Origin: an uncultured Oscillospiraceae bacterium
GTDB taxonomy: Bacteria; Bacillota; Clostridia; Oscillospirales; Ruminococcaceae
NCBI GenBank assembly: GCA_934526065.1
Contig: CAKSZX010000003.1
Span: 124,001 to 188,000, forward strand
Direction of reading: 5' to 3'
Length of the DNA: 64,000 nucleotides
The notes beneath the pieces were generated by a model. That model searched no databases and was not told the DNA's origin. It saw nothing but the letters and a program-made list of their open reading frames with translations. Below, in pieces: positions 48,438 through 57,054 of this stretch (its first letter is position 1; each line of letters starts with the position of its first letter). The translations under genes and the position numbers were made by a program.

Positions 48438-48503
48438 TACCTCCCGACATTTTCCCGCAAATTTCCCGGGAAATTCCCGTAAAATTCCCTAAAAATTCCC
48501 GTT
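48438..48503 (-). promoter_or_regulatory. Six 11-bp iterons upstream of the capsid module
   Basis: Six copies of a motif with consensus AAATTCCCGTA (plus-strand reading) occur head to tail. The TTCCC cores start at 48441 (as CTCCC), 48452, 48463, 48474, 48485 and 48496, an exact 11-bp period. Repeats spaced by one helical turn put all binding sites on the same face of DNA. They lie 95-160 bases upstream of the scaffold gene, between it and the terminator of the APC permease. A phage regulator, replication iteron or packaging-site protein is possible. Confidence 0.72.
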
Positions 48504-48520
48504 TTTTCACATTTGGGCAA

Positions 48521-48549
48521 CAAAAAAAGAGGTCTTTTTCAAGACCTCT
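48521..48549 (-). terminator. Terminator of the APC permease gene
   Basis: AGAGGTCTT (48528-48536) pairs perfectly with AAGACCTCT (48541-48549), followed on the minus strand by seven T residues. It insulates the phage-like module from the permease transcript. Confidence 0.93.
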
Positions 48550-48600
48550 CTCAATTTACCTCTTAATTTTAAAATAAGGCAATGATATTCATTTTTAAAA

Positions 48601-49956
48601 TCACATCAGTTCATAGTTTGCGGAAACCGTAACCTTGCCGCTTGCAAGCATAACTTTTGAATATATAAACGAGAACACAAACATTCCTATATTGGCTAAA
48701 ATTACCCACAAAGGCTGGTTTTGGCAGTTCATCCATGCCTGCATAAGCGTTACCGCCAGCGTGCAGCAAAGCAGGAATTTAAGCATTCCGTCAGACACAT
48801 GGAAAGGCGATTTGCTCCAAGGCTCCGGGAAAAGTTTCGGCAATTTCATAATGCCGCAGATCATAAACACGCTGTTTATATTGCCTATAAAAAGCACCAA
48901 TTTGCCCAGCATTGAAATATTCATACCCGAAACAAGAGCAATAACATTAACCGCCCGGAATGTGATAAGCCAAGCATAAGGAACCTTGTGCTTATTCAGC
49001 TTTGCAAATACAGGTGGGAACCAACCGTCTGCCGCAGAGGCAAATAAAGGCTTTACCGCAGAGGCGATGGAAGAATTAAGTGTCGTACCCAAAGCAAAAC
49101 AAGCACCGGCAATGATAAAGAAATAATAGCAGGGGGCAGGCATAATCATTTTTGCTATAACCGAAAGATTACCTGCCCGTATAACATCTTGCGCCGGCAA
49201 AATTCCGCCTATACAAGAGGCCATAAATGCGTACAGTATCGCCACACCTACCGTTGAAAGAATGATAACCACAGGTACGTCTTTCGTCGGATTTACCGCC
49301 TCTGCGGAAAAAGCCACTATAACAGTTGCGCCGCCTGTGGCAAAGGTAAGGTATGAGGCCGCTTCCAACAAGCCGGAAATGCCGTTTGTAAACAAAGGCT
49401 CGCCGAAAAGTTCATTGCCAAAATACGCACCCCACTGCACTTTCGGCAAACCGAAAAGGGTAAACATAACCAAGGCCCGAATAAGCAGATAAAACATAAA
49501 AGACTGCACCTTTGCCATCCACCGGGTACCAAACCAGTTCAAAGCAAAGAACGCCAAGTAGAATAAAACAGAGAACAGCAGCTCATTTTTCGCTATAACA
49601 GGTATCAAAGAGCCTAAATACGAAACAAGGCCGGTTGCAAACATGGCCTGTGACATACTTGAAAATACCCGAATAACCGAATAATATCCTGCAAACTGTT
49701 TACCTACAAAAATTGCCGCCTGTGAATATGTACCGCCCATAACACGAATTGTAGAACCCATAAATATCGACGGCAGCGCCCCGAAACAGGTTAAAATTGC
49801 CGCCACCACAAAGGCAATATTTACCGAACGGCCCGTCATACCCAATGCGGCGATAGACATGACCATAACCCCGGCACCGATAATCTGCCCCACCGCAATG
49901 GACATCAAATCCCCCTTTTTAAGGGTTCTGTTTAGATCTTTTGTTGTATTTGCCAT
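48601..49956 (-). CDS. APC-family amino acid permease
   Basis: The 451-residue membrane protein has about 12 hydrophobic segments and the APC superfamily start, with LKKGDLMSIAVGQIIGAGVMVM as the first helix (GAGVM unwound binding-site motif), and GFTASAEKATITV-type sequence not read in this frame. A later helix carries FATGGATVIVAFSAEAVNPTKDVP, the conserved loop. It most likely imports or exchanges amino acids or polyamines; the substrate is unknown. It is a single-gene unit. Confidence 0.88.
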   Translation of the reverse strand: MANTTKDLNRTLKKGDLMSIAVGQIIGAGVMVMSIAALGMTGRSVNIAFVVAAILTCFGALPSIFMGSTIRVMGGTYSQAAIFVGKQFAGYYSVIRVFSSMSQAMFATGLVSYLGSLIPVIAKNELLFSVLFYLAFFALNWFGTRWMAKVQSFMFYLLIRALVMFTLFGLPKVQWGAYFGNELFGEPLFTNGISGLLEAASYLTFATGGATVIVAFSAEAVNPTKDVPVVIILSTVGVAILYAFMASCIGGILPAQDVIRAGNLSVIAKMIMPAPCYYFFIIAGACFALGTTLNSSIASAVKPLFASAADGWFPPVFAKLNKHKVPYAWLITFRAVNVIALVSGMNISMLGKLVLFIGNINSVFMICGIMKLPKLFPEPWSKSPFHVSDGMLKFLLCCTLAVTLMQAWMNCQNQPLWVILANIGMFVFSFIYSKVMLASGKVTVSANYELM

Positions 49957-50144
49957 ACAAATTTCTCCTTTTTCTAAAAATACACCCGATCAAAGTTTTA
50001 AAACGGCGCCAAGCGAACTTACGCCGCCTTAAAATCTCTTTGTACAAGTATATTCCGCAAGGAGAAATTTATGATATTAACAGTAACCTGTCCTGAAATT
50101 TCCGCTATAAACCGGCAAGACAACAAACTCCAAATAAAACAAAA

Positions 50145-50164
50145 GCGGGGCAATAATACCCCGC
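50145..50164 (-). terminator. Terminator of rpsU
   Basis: GCGGGG (50145-50150) pairs with CCCCGC (50159-50164), followed on the minus strand by TTTTGTTTTATTT. Confidence 0.88.
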
Positions 50165-50200
50165 ATTAAGTCTTTGCATTTAGCCGCAGTTAAATATAAA

Positions 50201-50377
50201 TTATTTATACTTACGCTTACGAGCAGCTTCAGCTTTTTTCTTGCGTTTTACTGACGGTTTTTCGTAGTGTTCGCGTTTACGAACTTCTGCAAGAACACCT
50301 GATTTTGCACATGAACGCTTAAAGCGACGAAGTGCTGAATCAATAGATTCATTATCTTTAACTCTAATTTCTGACAT
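50201..50377 (-). CDS. rpsU: 30S ribosomal protein S21
   Basis: S21 (58 residues) contacts the anti-Shine-Dalgarno region of 16S rRNA and helps initiation. The protein starts MSEIRVKDNESIDSALRRFKR and ends with a Lys/Arg-rich tail (RKKKAEAARKRKYK), as in the family. The ATG at 50377 has GGGAG upstream; the 30 upstream in-frame codons lie over the promoter. It is monocistronic. Confidence 0.97.
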   Translation of the reverse strand: MSEIRVKDNESIDSALRRFKRSCAKSGVLAEVRKREHYEKPSVKRKKKAEAARKRKYK

Positions 50378-50438
50378 CTTTTTCACTCCCTTACGCTTTT
50401 TAGCTCTGATTTGTTTAATCAAATTAAACACAACATTT

Positions 50439-50467
50439 ATTATACATATAGTAAGCCGAATTGTCAA
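50439..50467 (-). promoter_or_regulatory. Promoter of rpsU
   Basis: Minus-strand TTGACA (50467-50462) and TATAAT (50444-50439) are both consensus and are spaced by exactly 17 bases. Confidence 0.93.
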
Positions 50468-50541
50468 TAAAAATTCTTTAATACAGGCCTAATTTGTACC
50501 CTAATCTGTAAACTCCGTTTGATTTATCGTTAATTTTGCAC

Positions 50542-50566
50542 AAAAAAGGCGGTAAAAACCGCCTTT
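50542..50566 (-). terminator. Terminator of the rsfS-leuS unit
   Basis: AAAGGCGG (50545-50552) pairs with CCGCCTTT (50559-50566), with six T residues following on the minus strand. Confidence 0.9.
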
Positions 50567-50578
50567 AAAGATTATAAA

Positions 50579-52990
50579 TTACTTTACAACAATGTTTACC
50601 ATCTTGCCGGGGACAAAGATTTCTTTTACAACAGTCTTGCCCCGGATATTTGACTTAACATTGGGCTCATCTTTTGCAAGCTTGATAATCTCGTCTTTTT
50701 CGGCAGATTTAGAAACGGTAATCTTGCCTCTCAACTTGCCGTTTACCTGTACAGGAATTTCAACAACATCATCAACGCACTTGCTCTCGTCATAAGTAGG
50801 CCACATGGCGACACTTGCCATACCCTCAAAGCCTAAAATCTGCCACATTTCCTCAGTGATATGCGGTGCAAAGGGGCTTAAAACAAGCAAGAATGTTCTC
50901 ATTTCGCCTCTTGTGATGCTGCCCTTTGCGTAAATATCATTGATAAGGCTCATCATTGCGGCAATAGCCGTGTTGAAACCAAGGGACATAATATCCTCGT
51001 TGACTTTTTTAACCAACTTGTTAAACTTGCTTTCCAATTCGGCGGAATAACCTTCTTCGTCGGTCATTATATCCTGTAAAGCCCAAACTCTGTCCAAAAA
51101 TCTTGCACAGCCCTTTATGGAATTTGCATTCCACGGTGCGGCCTTTTCAAAATCACCCATAAACATTTCGTAAAGACGGAATGTATCTGCACCGTACTGT
51201 GCGATAACATCATCCGGGTTTACAACATTGCCACGGCTCTTTGACATTTTCTCGCCGTTTTCACCTAAAATCATACCGTGAGAAGTTCTCTTTGCGTATG
51301 GTTCCGGACATGGCACAACGCCGATGTCATAGAGGAACTTATGCCAGAATCTTGAATACAGCAAGTGGAGAGTTGTGTGCTCCATACCGCCGTTGTACCA
51401 GTCAACAGGCATCCAATACTTCAATTTCTCAGGGTCTGCAAGAGCCTTGTCATTGTGCGGGTCAATATACCTCAGGAAGTACCATGAAGAACCTGCCCAC
51501 TGTGGCATTGTGTCTGTCTCTCTCTTTGCAGGGCCGCCGCAGCAAGGACAGGTTGTGTTTACCCAATCTGTCAGCTTTGCAAGAGGGCTTTCTCCCTCGC
51601 CGGAAGGCTCAAAGTCTGCAAGATCAGGCAATACCAAAGGAAGCTGATCCTCCGGCAAAGGCTGCCAGCCGCATTTTTCGCAATATACCATCGGTATCGG
51701 TTCGCCCCAATATCTCTGTCTTGTGAAAATCCAGTCACGGAGCTTGTAGTTCTTCTTCTGCCGGCCGATGCCCTTTTCTTCAAGCCACTTTGTCATTGTG
51801 GGAATGGCCTCTTTAACGGTCAAACCGTCAAGAAAACCGGAATTTACCATAATACCTGTGTCGTCTTTTGCCGTAAAGGCTTCTTTTTCAACATCGCCGC
51901 CTTTTACGACTTCAATTATTTCACAGCCGAACTTCTTTGCAAACTCCCAGTCACGGGTGTCGTGGGCAGGTACGGCCATAATGGCACCTGTGCCGTAAGA
52001 AGCAAGAACATAATCCGAAACAAATATCGGAATTTCCTTGCCTGTGGCCGGGTTAATGGCCTTTACGCCCTCTAATTTAACGCCTGTTTTTTCCTTTGCA
52101 AGCTCGGTTCTTTCCATGTCGCTCTTGCGTGCGGCGGCGTCTCTGTAAGCTATGATTTCATCATAGTTTGTCAGCTTGTCTTTCCACTTTTCGATAAAAG
52201 CATGCTCCGGGGCCATAACCATATATGTTGCGCCGAAGAGGGTGTCCGGTCTTGTTGTGAATATTTCAAGTTCGTCCCCTGCCGTTGTGGCAAAGCGAAC
52301 CTGTGCGCCGTAAGAACGGCCGATCCAGTTTTTCTGCTGTGTTGCAACCGCCGGAATATAATCGACAGTGTCCAAATCGTCAATCAATTTGTCGGCATAG
52401 GCTGTAATCTTCAATACCCACTGGCTCTTAACCTTGTGCACAACAGGGCTGCCGCAGCGCTCGCAAACGCCGTTTACAACTTCTTCGTTTGCCAAAACAA
52501 CTTTACAACCTGTACACCAGTTTACATTCATCTCTCTCTTGTAAGCGAGACCGTGTTTGTAAAGCTGAATAAAAATCCACTGTGTCCACTTGTAATAGGA
52601 CGGGTCTGTGGTGTTTATCTCTCTGTCCCAGTCAAAAGAGTAACCCAGGCTTTTAAGCTGCCGCTTAAAGTGTGCAATGTTATTTTTTGTTACGATAGCC
52701 GGGTGAATATGGTTTTTCATCGCATAGTTTTCGGTAGGCAAACCGAAAGCGTCCCAACCCATTGTAAACATAACATTATTGCCGTTCATTCTCTTGTATC
52801 TGGAAATTATATCCATAGCGGTGTATGAACGAGGGTGACCTACATGAAGCCCCTGTCCGGACGGATATGGGAATTCAATCAAGCCGTAGAATTTCGGCAT
52901 TGTGTAATCGTCTTTTGTTTTATAAGTTTTTTCTTCGTCCCAGGTCTTTTGCCACTTTGACTCTATGGACTTAAAATCATATCTTTCCAT
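50579..52990 (-). CDS. leuS: Leucyl-tRNA synthetase
   Basis: The 803-residue class I synthetase charges tRNA-Leu. The HIGH motif reads HVGH (49-52), the KMSKS motif is intact around residue 575 (ENGEKMSKSRGN), and the CP1 editing domain (about 220-410) carries the threonine-rich and VPAHDTRDWEFA segments. Zinc-type cysteines (CTGCK...CERCG) are in the ZN1 domain. The length is normal. It follows rsfS after 23 bases; no T-box leader is present directly before it. Confidence 0.98.
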   Translation of the reverse strand: MERYDFKSIESKWQKTWDEEKTYKTKDDYTMPKFYGLIEFPYPSGQGLHVGHPRSYTAMDIISRYKRMNGNNVMFTMGWDAFGLPTENYAMKNHIHPAIVTKNNIAHFKRQLKSLGYSFDWDREINTTDPSYYKWTQWIFIQLYKHGLAYKREMNVNWCTGCKVVLANEEVVNGVCERCGSPVVHKVKSQWVLKITAYADKLIDDLDTVDYIPAVATQQKNWIGRSYGAQVRFATTAGDELEIFTTRPDTLFGATYMVMAPEHAFIEKWKDKLTNYDEIIAYRDAAARKSDMERTELAKEKTGVKLEGVKAINPATGKEIPIFVSDYVLASYGTGAIMAVPAHDTRDWEFAKKFGCEIIEVVKGGDVEKEAFTAKDDTGIMVNSGFLDGLTVKEAIPTMTKWLEEKGIGRQKKNYKLRDWIFTRQRYWGEPIPMVYCEKCGWQPLPEDQLPLVLPDLADFEPSGEGESPLAKLTDWVNTTCPCCGGPAKRETDTMPQWAGSSWYFLRYIDPHNDKALADPEKLKYWMPVDWYNGGMEHTTLHLLYSRFWHKFLYDIGVVPCPEPYAKRTSHGMILGENGEKMSKSRGNVVNPDDVIAQYGADTFRLYEMFMGDFEKAAPWNANSIKGCARFLDRVWALQDIMTDEEGYSAELESKFNKLVKKVNEDIMSLGFNTAIAAMMSLINDIYAKGSITRGEMRTFLLVLSPFAPHITEEMWQILGFEGMASVAMWPTYDESKCVDDVVEIPVQVNGKLRGKITVSKSAEKDEIIKLAKDEPNVKSNIRGKTVVKEIFVPGKMVNIVVK

Positions 52991-53013
52991 TTTACAGATT
53001 TACCTCTTAAAAT

Positions 53014-53370
53014 TTAATCCTCTTTAAGTTCAACGGCAATTTCTTCGCCGTCCGCCCAAAGCTTGTCCAGGGTGTAATAATCCCTTGCGTCCGGTGTGAA
53101 AACATGCACTATAACGGTGTCATAATCCATCAATATCCAGCTCTGAGATTCGTATCCCTCAATCCTTGTGGGTTTAATGCCAAACTGCTCGTTTAGCTTG
53201 TATTCAACCTCGTCTGCCAAAGACTTAACCTGCGTTGTGGAAGTACCTGTGGCAACCACAATGTAATCGGTTACAACGGTCAAATCCTGAATTTTCAAAA
53301 CTTTCAAATCACGGGCTTTTTTCTCGTCCAAAATTTTGGCGATGTTAACGGATAACTCCAAACCTTTCAT
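53014..53370 (-). CDS. rsfS: Ribosome silencing factor RsfS
   Basis: RsfS (118 residues) binds L14 and blocks subunit joining when nutrients are short. The VVTDYIVVATGTSTTQVKSLADEVE segment and the SWILMDYDTVIVHVFTPDARDYYTLDKLW ending are diagnostic. It is upstream of leuS and probably co-transcribed; in many Firmicutes it follows nadD-yqeK instead. Confidence 0.96.
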   Translation of the reverse strand: MKGLELSVNIAKILDEKKARDLKVLKIQDLTVVTDYIVVATGTSTTQVKSLADEVEYKLNEQFGIKPTRIEGYESQSWILMDYDTVIVHVFTPDARDYYTLDKLWADGEEIAVELKED

Positions 53371-53414
53371 ATTTCCTCCTTGCGATATATATTAAGATGC
53401 CTGTAAGCTTCTTT

Positions 53415-53455
53415 GTAAAAAAATACAGGAAACCCCGATATACTCGGTGTTTCCT
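53415..53455 (-). terminator. Terminator of the LCP gene
   Basis: A stem of 12 positions with one mismatch (53427-53438 with 53444-53455) is followed on the minus strand by TGTATTTTTTT. Confidence 0.88.
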
Positions 53456-53536
53456 ATTATTTTAAAACATTTTTTATTATAAATCAATAGAAAATAACTG
53501 TTTTTTGTTTATTTTCTACTCAGTGGGCAGGCAAAA

Positions 53537-54664
53537 TCACTCCCGGGGACCCGCATTGTTTAAAAGCTCCCCTATTGTGGTTATGCTGCTCTCGGTTATG
53601 CCATAATCACGCACAACTTGCCCTGCCGGCGGCCGTGTAGGCAACTGCAAAACGCTTCCGTCGCTCTCGTTTTGGTAAGGTCTGCAATAAGTGTTCAACA
53701 GCTCTGCCCAGTTATCCTCAACAGGAACAATCACGTTTGTAGCCGAATTTTTTCCTGTCTTTATAACATCATAACCGTGAAGCTCCGGCTTTATAAGAAC
53801 CATATCGTTATAGTCCACAGAGAACCCGAACTGTGCTATTGAAGCAATCTCCTTCCAGTCCATATCTGTTGTAAGATACTGTGTAAAACGGCTCATAATC
53901 TTTATAAAGTCACTTACTGAAGTATTTTCCGTAAAGTATTTAATTACCGCCGCATAAAAGTATCTTTGAACTTCCAAGCGATAAACATCGGCGTTAGGGT
54001 AATTTCTGTTGCGGACAATCTGTTCCGCTAATGCGCCGTCAACTTTGTACCAGCCGGCCTCGGGAATAATGGTTTCCTCTCTGCCTGTGGCCTTGTCCTT
54101 TAATGTTATAGGGCAAGGCACATACATATCAAGGCCGCCGTCAATGCCGTTTACAACATTTATAAAGGCGTCCATATCAAGTGTGACATAATGGTCAATG
54201 GAAAGATTTAACTTGCTGTTCAAAGTCTTTGCCACGTCCATTATAGGGTTGTCGCTGCCGTTTTTGCCGTACACGGCGTTTATTTTACCGGTGTTGCCTG
54301 TGTTTACATCCTCACCGATGTAAGTGTCACGGGGTATCTGGAAAGCGGAAACTTTCTTTGATTTAATATCCAATGTAACATACATCATAACATCGGTGTT
54401 TGCGCTTGTTCTTCCCTCGTTCCAGTCGATACCGCAAACAAGGATGTTCATAACATCCCCTTTCAGCTCGTCGGCTGTTCTTATGTCGCTGTCAACCTTG
54501 CCTCCATGCTGATACATACCGTTGATAAGGGCATTTGCCCCAAATACAACAGCCAAAACGCACACGGCGGCAATTATAAATGTTCTTAAAGTTTTAGCCT
54601 TCTTTTTCTTTTTGGCTGCCCTTCTCTGTTCGCTTTTAGTAACATAGGTGTGTTTGTTCGACAT
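53537..54664 (-). CDS. LytR-CpsA-Psr (LCP) family protein
   Basis: LCP proteins attach teichoic acids or capsule polymers from lipid carriers to peptidoglycan. The 375-residue product has a basic cytoplasmic tail (SEQRRAAKKKKKAK), one membrane segment (about 25-48) and an LCP domain (about 70-260) with VCGIDWNEG, the Arg/Asp-rich IPRDTYI motif and GKINAVYG. The C-terminal extension (about 270-375) has no recognised domain. It is monocistronic. Ligase activity follows from the family, the polymer is not known. Confidence 0.92.
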   Translation of the reverse strand: MSNKHTYVTKSEQRRAAKKKKKAKTLRTFIIAAVCVLAVVFGANALINGMYQHGGKVDSDIRTADELKGDVMNILVCGIDWNEGRTSANTDVMMYVTLDIKSKKVSAFQIPRDTYIGEDVNTGNTGKINAVYGKNGSDNPIMDVAKTLNSKLNLSIDHYVTLDMDAFINVVNGIDGGLDMYVPCPITLKDKATGREETIIPEAGWYKVDGALAEQIVRNRNYPNADVYRLEVQRYFYAAVIKYFTENTSVSDFIKIMSRFTQYLTTDMDWKEIASIAQFGFSVDYNDMVLIKPELHGYDVIKTGKNSATNVIVPVEDNWAELLNTYCRPYQNESDGSVLQLPTRPPAGQVVRDYGITESSITTIGELLNNAGPRE

Positions 54665-54836
54665 CTATTTACCTCCCAATCATATCATTTTCTCATTGAT
54701 AAAATCGGCACAATTCAAACCAAAATTTGCATTGATATAAATTATGCGGATTTTATCCCATTCACATACACAGTTTGACTTAGCATTTTCTCAGACTAAA
54801 TCAATACGACATATGTAAAAAATATCTGCAAACCGT

Positions 54837-56018
54837 TTAAAGTTTGTTTTTTAATTTTGCTTCAAAGTAGTTATACGCCTCAACGCTGTCGTTGTCAAGT
54901 CCGTCGCCTCTGTCTTTCAACCACTTTATGCTGTCTGCCAAAGCCCGATCCATGGCAACATCCAAATCCTGCCAGGCCAAATTCAGCAAATAATCCTTTT
55001 CCGGAAAATCCCTTTCCCGGCTCAACATATCCGCAAGATAGATGATTTTTTCAAGGGTTGACATACCCGGCCTGCCGCAGGTGTGGCTTTTAAGAGACAT
55101 AAGCAAATCCGGATCTTCTATACCCATCTCATATTTTGCATAATCCGCCGCCGCAAAACCGTGCAAAACAGGATAATTCTTGCTCATGATGCGTTCTTCA
55201 TCATCACTTCTCACAGACCTTGCCACAACAATATCTCTGTCGGCCTCTTTTTGTATATCGTGCAAAAGACCGGCAAGGTAGGCCTTATCCGGGTTTTCTC
55301 CGTATTTTTCTGCAAATTTTCTCGCCAAATCCGCCACATTTTTCGTGTGGGCGGCTCGTTTTTCACGGAGAAGAAGCGGTATCAGCCGCTTTGCCACGCC
55401 TATGTTTCTCTCGTAATAATCCCTGCTGTAAAGATGATTTTCCTGTATATATTTCAGCACATCCCGGTCTATATAATCCTCTGCCGGCCGGTTTTCGGTC
55501 AGCTTTTCTCTCAGTTCCGTGGAAGAAATCGGCATAACCCGGGTTTTTATTATCCGGCTGTTTGGGGAATATTTTTGTATCCTTTTAAGGGCCGAATTAA
55601 GTTCTTTTTCCTCATTTTGCTCTCTTTGAGCAATAAGAAAAATAACATTTTTTTGCAGATATTCCCGCTTTTTCCACTTGTCAACGGCAAGGGCGCTGTC
55701 GCCGCCTATCAAAAAATATACATTGGCACCCGGGTATTTTTCTTTAAGCCGGTCAACGGTTATATAGCTGTAACTCTTTTCAAGTTTTTCTCCCTCATAG
55801 CCGGAAACCTCAATCCCCTCACAAATCTTATCAAAGGCAATCTCCGCCATTTTTTTTCGCAGGGCAAAAGGCAGTCTGCACCGCCGCTTGTGCCCCGGCG
55901 TACCGGTGGGCATAACGATTATTTTGTCGAAATTTTTGTAATTCAAAGCGGCTTTTAATATATTTTCATGTCCCATGTGAACAGGGTCAAAAGCGCCGCC
56001 GAAAAAAAGAATGTCCAT
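54837..56018 (-). CDS. nadD: Fused nicotinate-nucleotide adenylyltransferase and YqeK HD phosphohydrolase
   Basis: The 393-residue protein joins two enzymes that are separate neighbours in most Firmicutes. Residues 1-195 are NadD, making deamido-NAD from nicotinate mononucleotide and ATP: GGAFDPVHMGH (7-17) and ISSTELR (164-170) are the nucleotidyl transferase motifs. Residues 205-393 are YqeK-type HD hydrolase, cleaving Ap4A, with H224 and the HD pair H253-D254 (GLLHDIQKEADR). No stop or frameshift lies between them and the linker is short. It follows yhbY after 11 bases. Confidence 0.9.
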   Translation of the reverse strand: MDILFFGGAFDPVHMGHENILKAALNYKNFDKIIVMPTGTPGHKRRCRLPFALRKKMAEIAFDKICEGIEVSGYEGEKLEKSYSYITVDRLKEKYPGANVYFLIGGDSALAVDKWKKREYLQKNVIFLIAQREQNEEKELNSALKRIQKYSPNSRIIKTRVMPISSTELREKLTENRPAEDYIDRDVLKYIQENHLYSRDYYERNIGVAKRLIPLLLREKRAAHTKNVADLARKFAEKYGENPDKAYLAGLLHDIQKEADRDIVVARSVRSDDEERIMSKNYPVLHGFAAADYAKYEMGIEDPDLLMSLKSHTCGRPGMSTLEKIIYLADMLSRERDFPEKDYLLNLAWQDLDVAMDRALADSIKWLKDRGDGLDNDSVEAYNYFEAKLKNKL

Positions 56019-56029
56019 TTTATCCTCTT

Positions 56030-56335
56030 TTAAAGCACCGTAAGATTTTTCAAATCGTATTTGGAATCCTTGCTTTTTTTCTTAAAAAGCACAATTTTGG
56101 AACCGATTACCTGAACAACGTCACATTTTACGGCTTCGGCCAAAACAGGCGCCGCCTCTTTTGCGTTATAAGGACAGGTTTCAAGAACATGTAACTTGAC
56201 AATCTCTCTCCGGGCAAGGGCGTCGGCCACAGCCTTTACGCTTTCCTCGGAAATACCGGTTTTGCCAAGCTGAAAAATGGCGTTTAAATTTTGTGCCTGG
56301 CCTCTTAAAAATGCTCTCTGTTTTGATGTAAGCAT
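56030..56335 (-). CDS. yhbY: Ribosome assembly RNA-binding protein YhbY
   Basis: The 101-residue CRM-domain protein binds 50S precursors. LTSKQRAFLRGQAQNLNAIFQLGKTGI and the GxxG-like LGKTG loop are conserved, and VQVIGSKIVLFKK ends the fold. It pairs with nadD on the same strand, a common arrangement. Confidence 0.95.
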   Translation of the reverse strand: MLTSKQRAFLRGQAQNLNAIFQLGKTGISEESVKAVADALARREIVKLHVLETCPYNAKEAAPVLAEAVKCDVVQVIGSKIVLFKKKSKDSKYDLKNLTVL

Positions 56336-56390
56336 AATTTTCTCTCCTATATATAAATAACAAAAATGTATAATTTGTGATAAAAAATGT

Positions 56391-56429
56391 AATTAAATAT
56401 TAACTTTTATCTTCCTGTTGTTAATATTT
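56391..56429. other. 12-bp perfect inverted repeat between the XTPase gene and yhbY
   Basis: TTAAATATTAAC (56391-56402) and GTTAATATTTAA (56418-56429) are perfect inverted repeats around a 15-base loop. On the minus strand TTACATTTTTT follows, so it may be an AT-rich terminator for the XTPase gene. An operator for the yhbY-nadD unit is the other option. Confidence 0.55.
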
Positions 56430-56442
56430 AAAAGTATAAACA

Positions 56443-57054
56443 TTATAAGCCCAATTTCTCTATGTCTTTTTCAAGCAGAGCCAATGCATTGCCTCTGTGG
56501 CTTATTTTATCCTTTTCTTCCGCCGTCATTTGGGCATAACTTCTGTCGCCCACCATAAACACAGGGTCGTAACCGAAGCCGTCCTCGCCTATTCTTTCAA
56601 AACCTATCCAACCCTCGCAGGTGCCGGTTTCGCAGACATAAAAATCTTCTTTTCCGTCCTTGCCGGGAATGTAAAGACAAACTGAACTTACAAACCTTGC
56701 CCCTCTCTTGTCTTTCTCAACTCCCTGCAATTCTCTCAAAAGCTTGTCTATGTTTTCATCGTCCGTAGGGCGCTCGCCGTGTTCCGAGGCATATCTTGCG
56801 GTGTAAACCCCCGGCCGGCCCTTTAATGCGTCCACTTCAAGGCCGGAATCGTCACTTATCGCAGGCATACCGCTCCGATAAGCTACGGCCTTTGCCTTGA
56901 TAATGGCATTTTCCCGGAATGTTTTACCGTTTTCCTCGGCGTCCACTTCAAGACCCAGCTGTTTTAAGGTTTTGGCCTTGTGACCCATAGAGTCTAAAAT
57001 ACGCTGTATTTCCGCAAGTTTTTTTAAATTGTTTGTAGCCCGGGCAAATATCAT
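56443..57054 (-). CDS. rdgB: XTP/dITP pyrophosphatase
   Basis: The 203-residue Ham1/RdgB-family protein removes non-canonical purine triphosphates. Signatures are FARATNNLKKLAEIQ (3-17), ISDDSGLEVDAL (66-77) and SHRGNAL near residue 186. Its ATG overlaps the ftsY stop as ATGA. Confidence 0.96.
   Translation of the reverse strand: MIFARATNNLKKLAEIQRILDSMGHKAKTLKQLGLEVDAEENGKTFRENAIIKAKAVAYRSGMPAISDDSGLEVDALKGRPGVYTARYASEHGERPTDDENIDKLLRELQGVEKDKRGARFVSSVCLYIPGKDGKEDFYVCETGTCEGWIGFERIGEDGFGYDPVFMVGDRSYAQMTAEEKDKISHRGNALALLEKDIEKLGL

Noticed and set aside
50071..50169. 32-codon plus-strand open frame with a good AGGAG ribosome site between the APC permease and rpsU
   Set aside because: It ends inside the rpsU terminator hairpin, has no recognisable features and no promoter was seen. 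It is too short to support by eye.
49957..50200. Riboswitch ahead of the APC permease
   Set aside because: A G+C-rich imperfect hairpin exists near 50000-50030 but no known aptamer motif was found.
52991..53536. T-box riboswitch for leuS
   Set aside because: Only 23 bases separate rsfS and leuS, and the region before rsfS holds the LCP terminator but no T-box specifier or antiterminator sequence that I could recognise.
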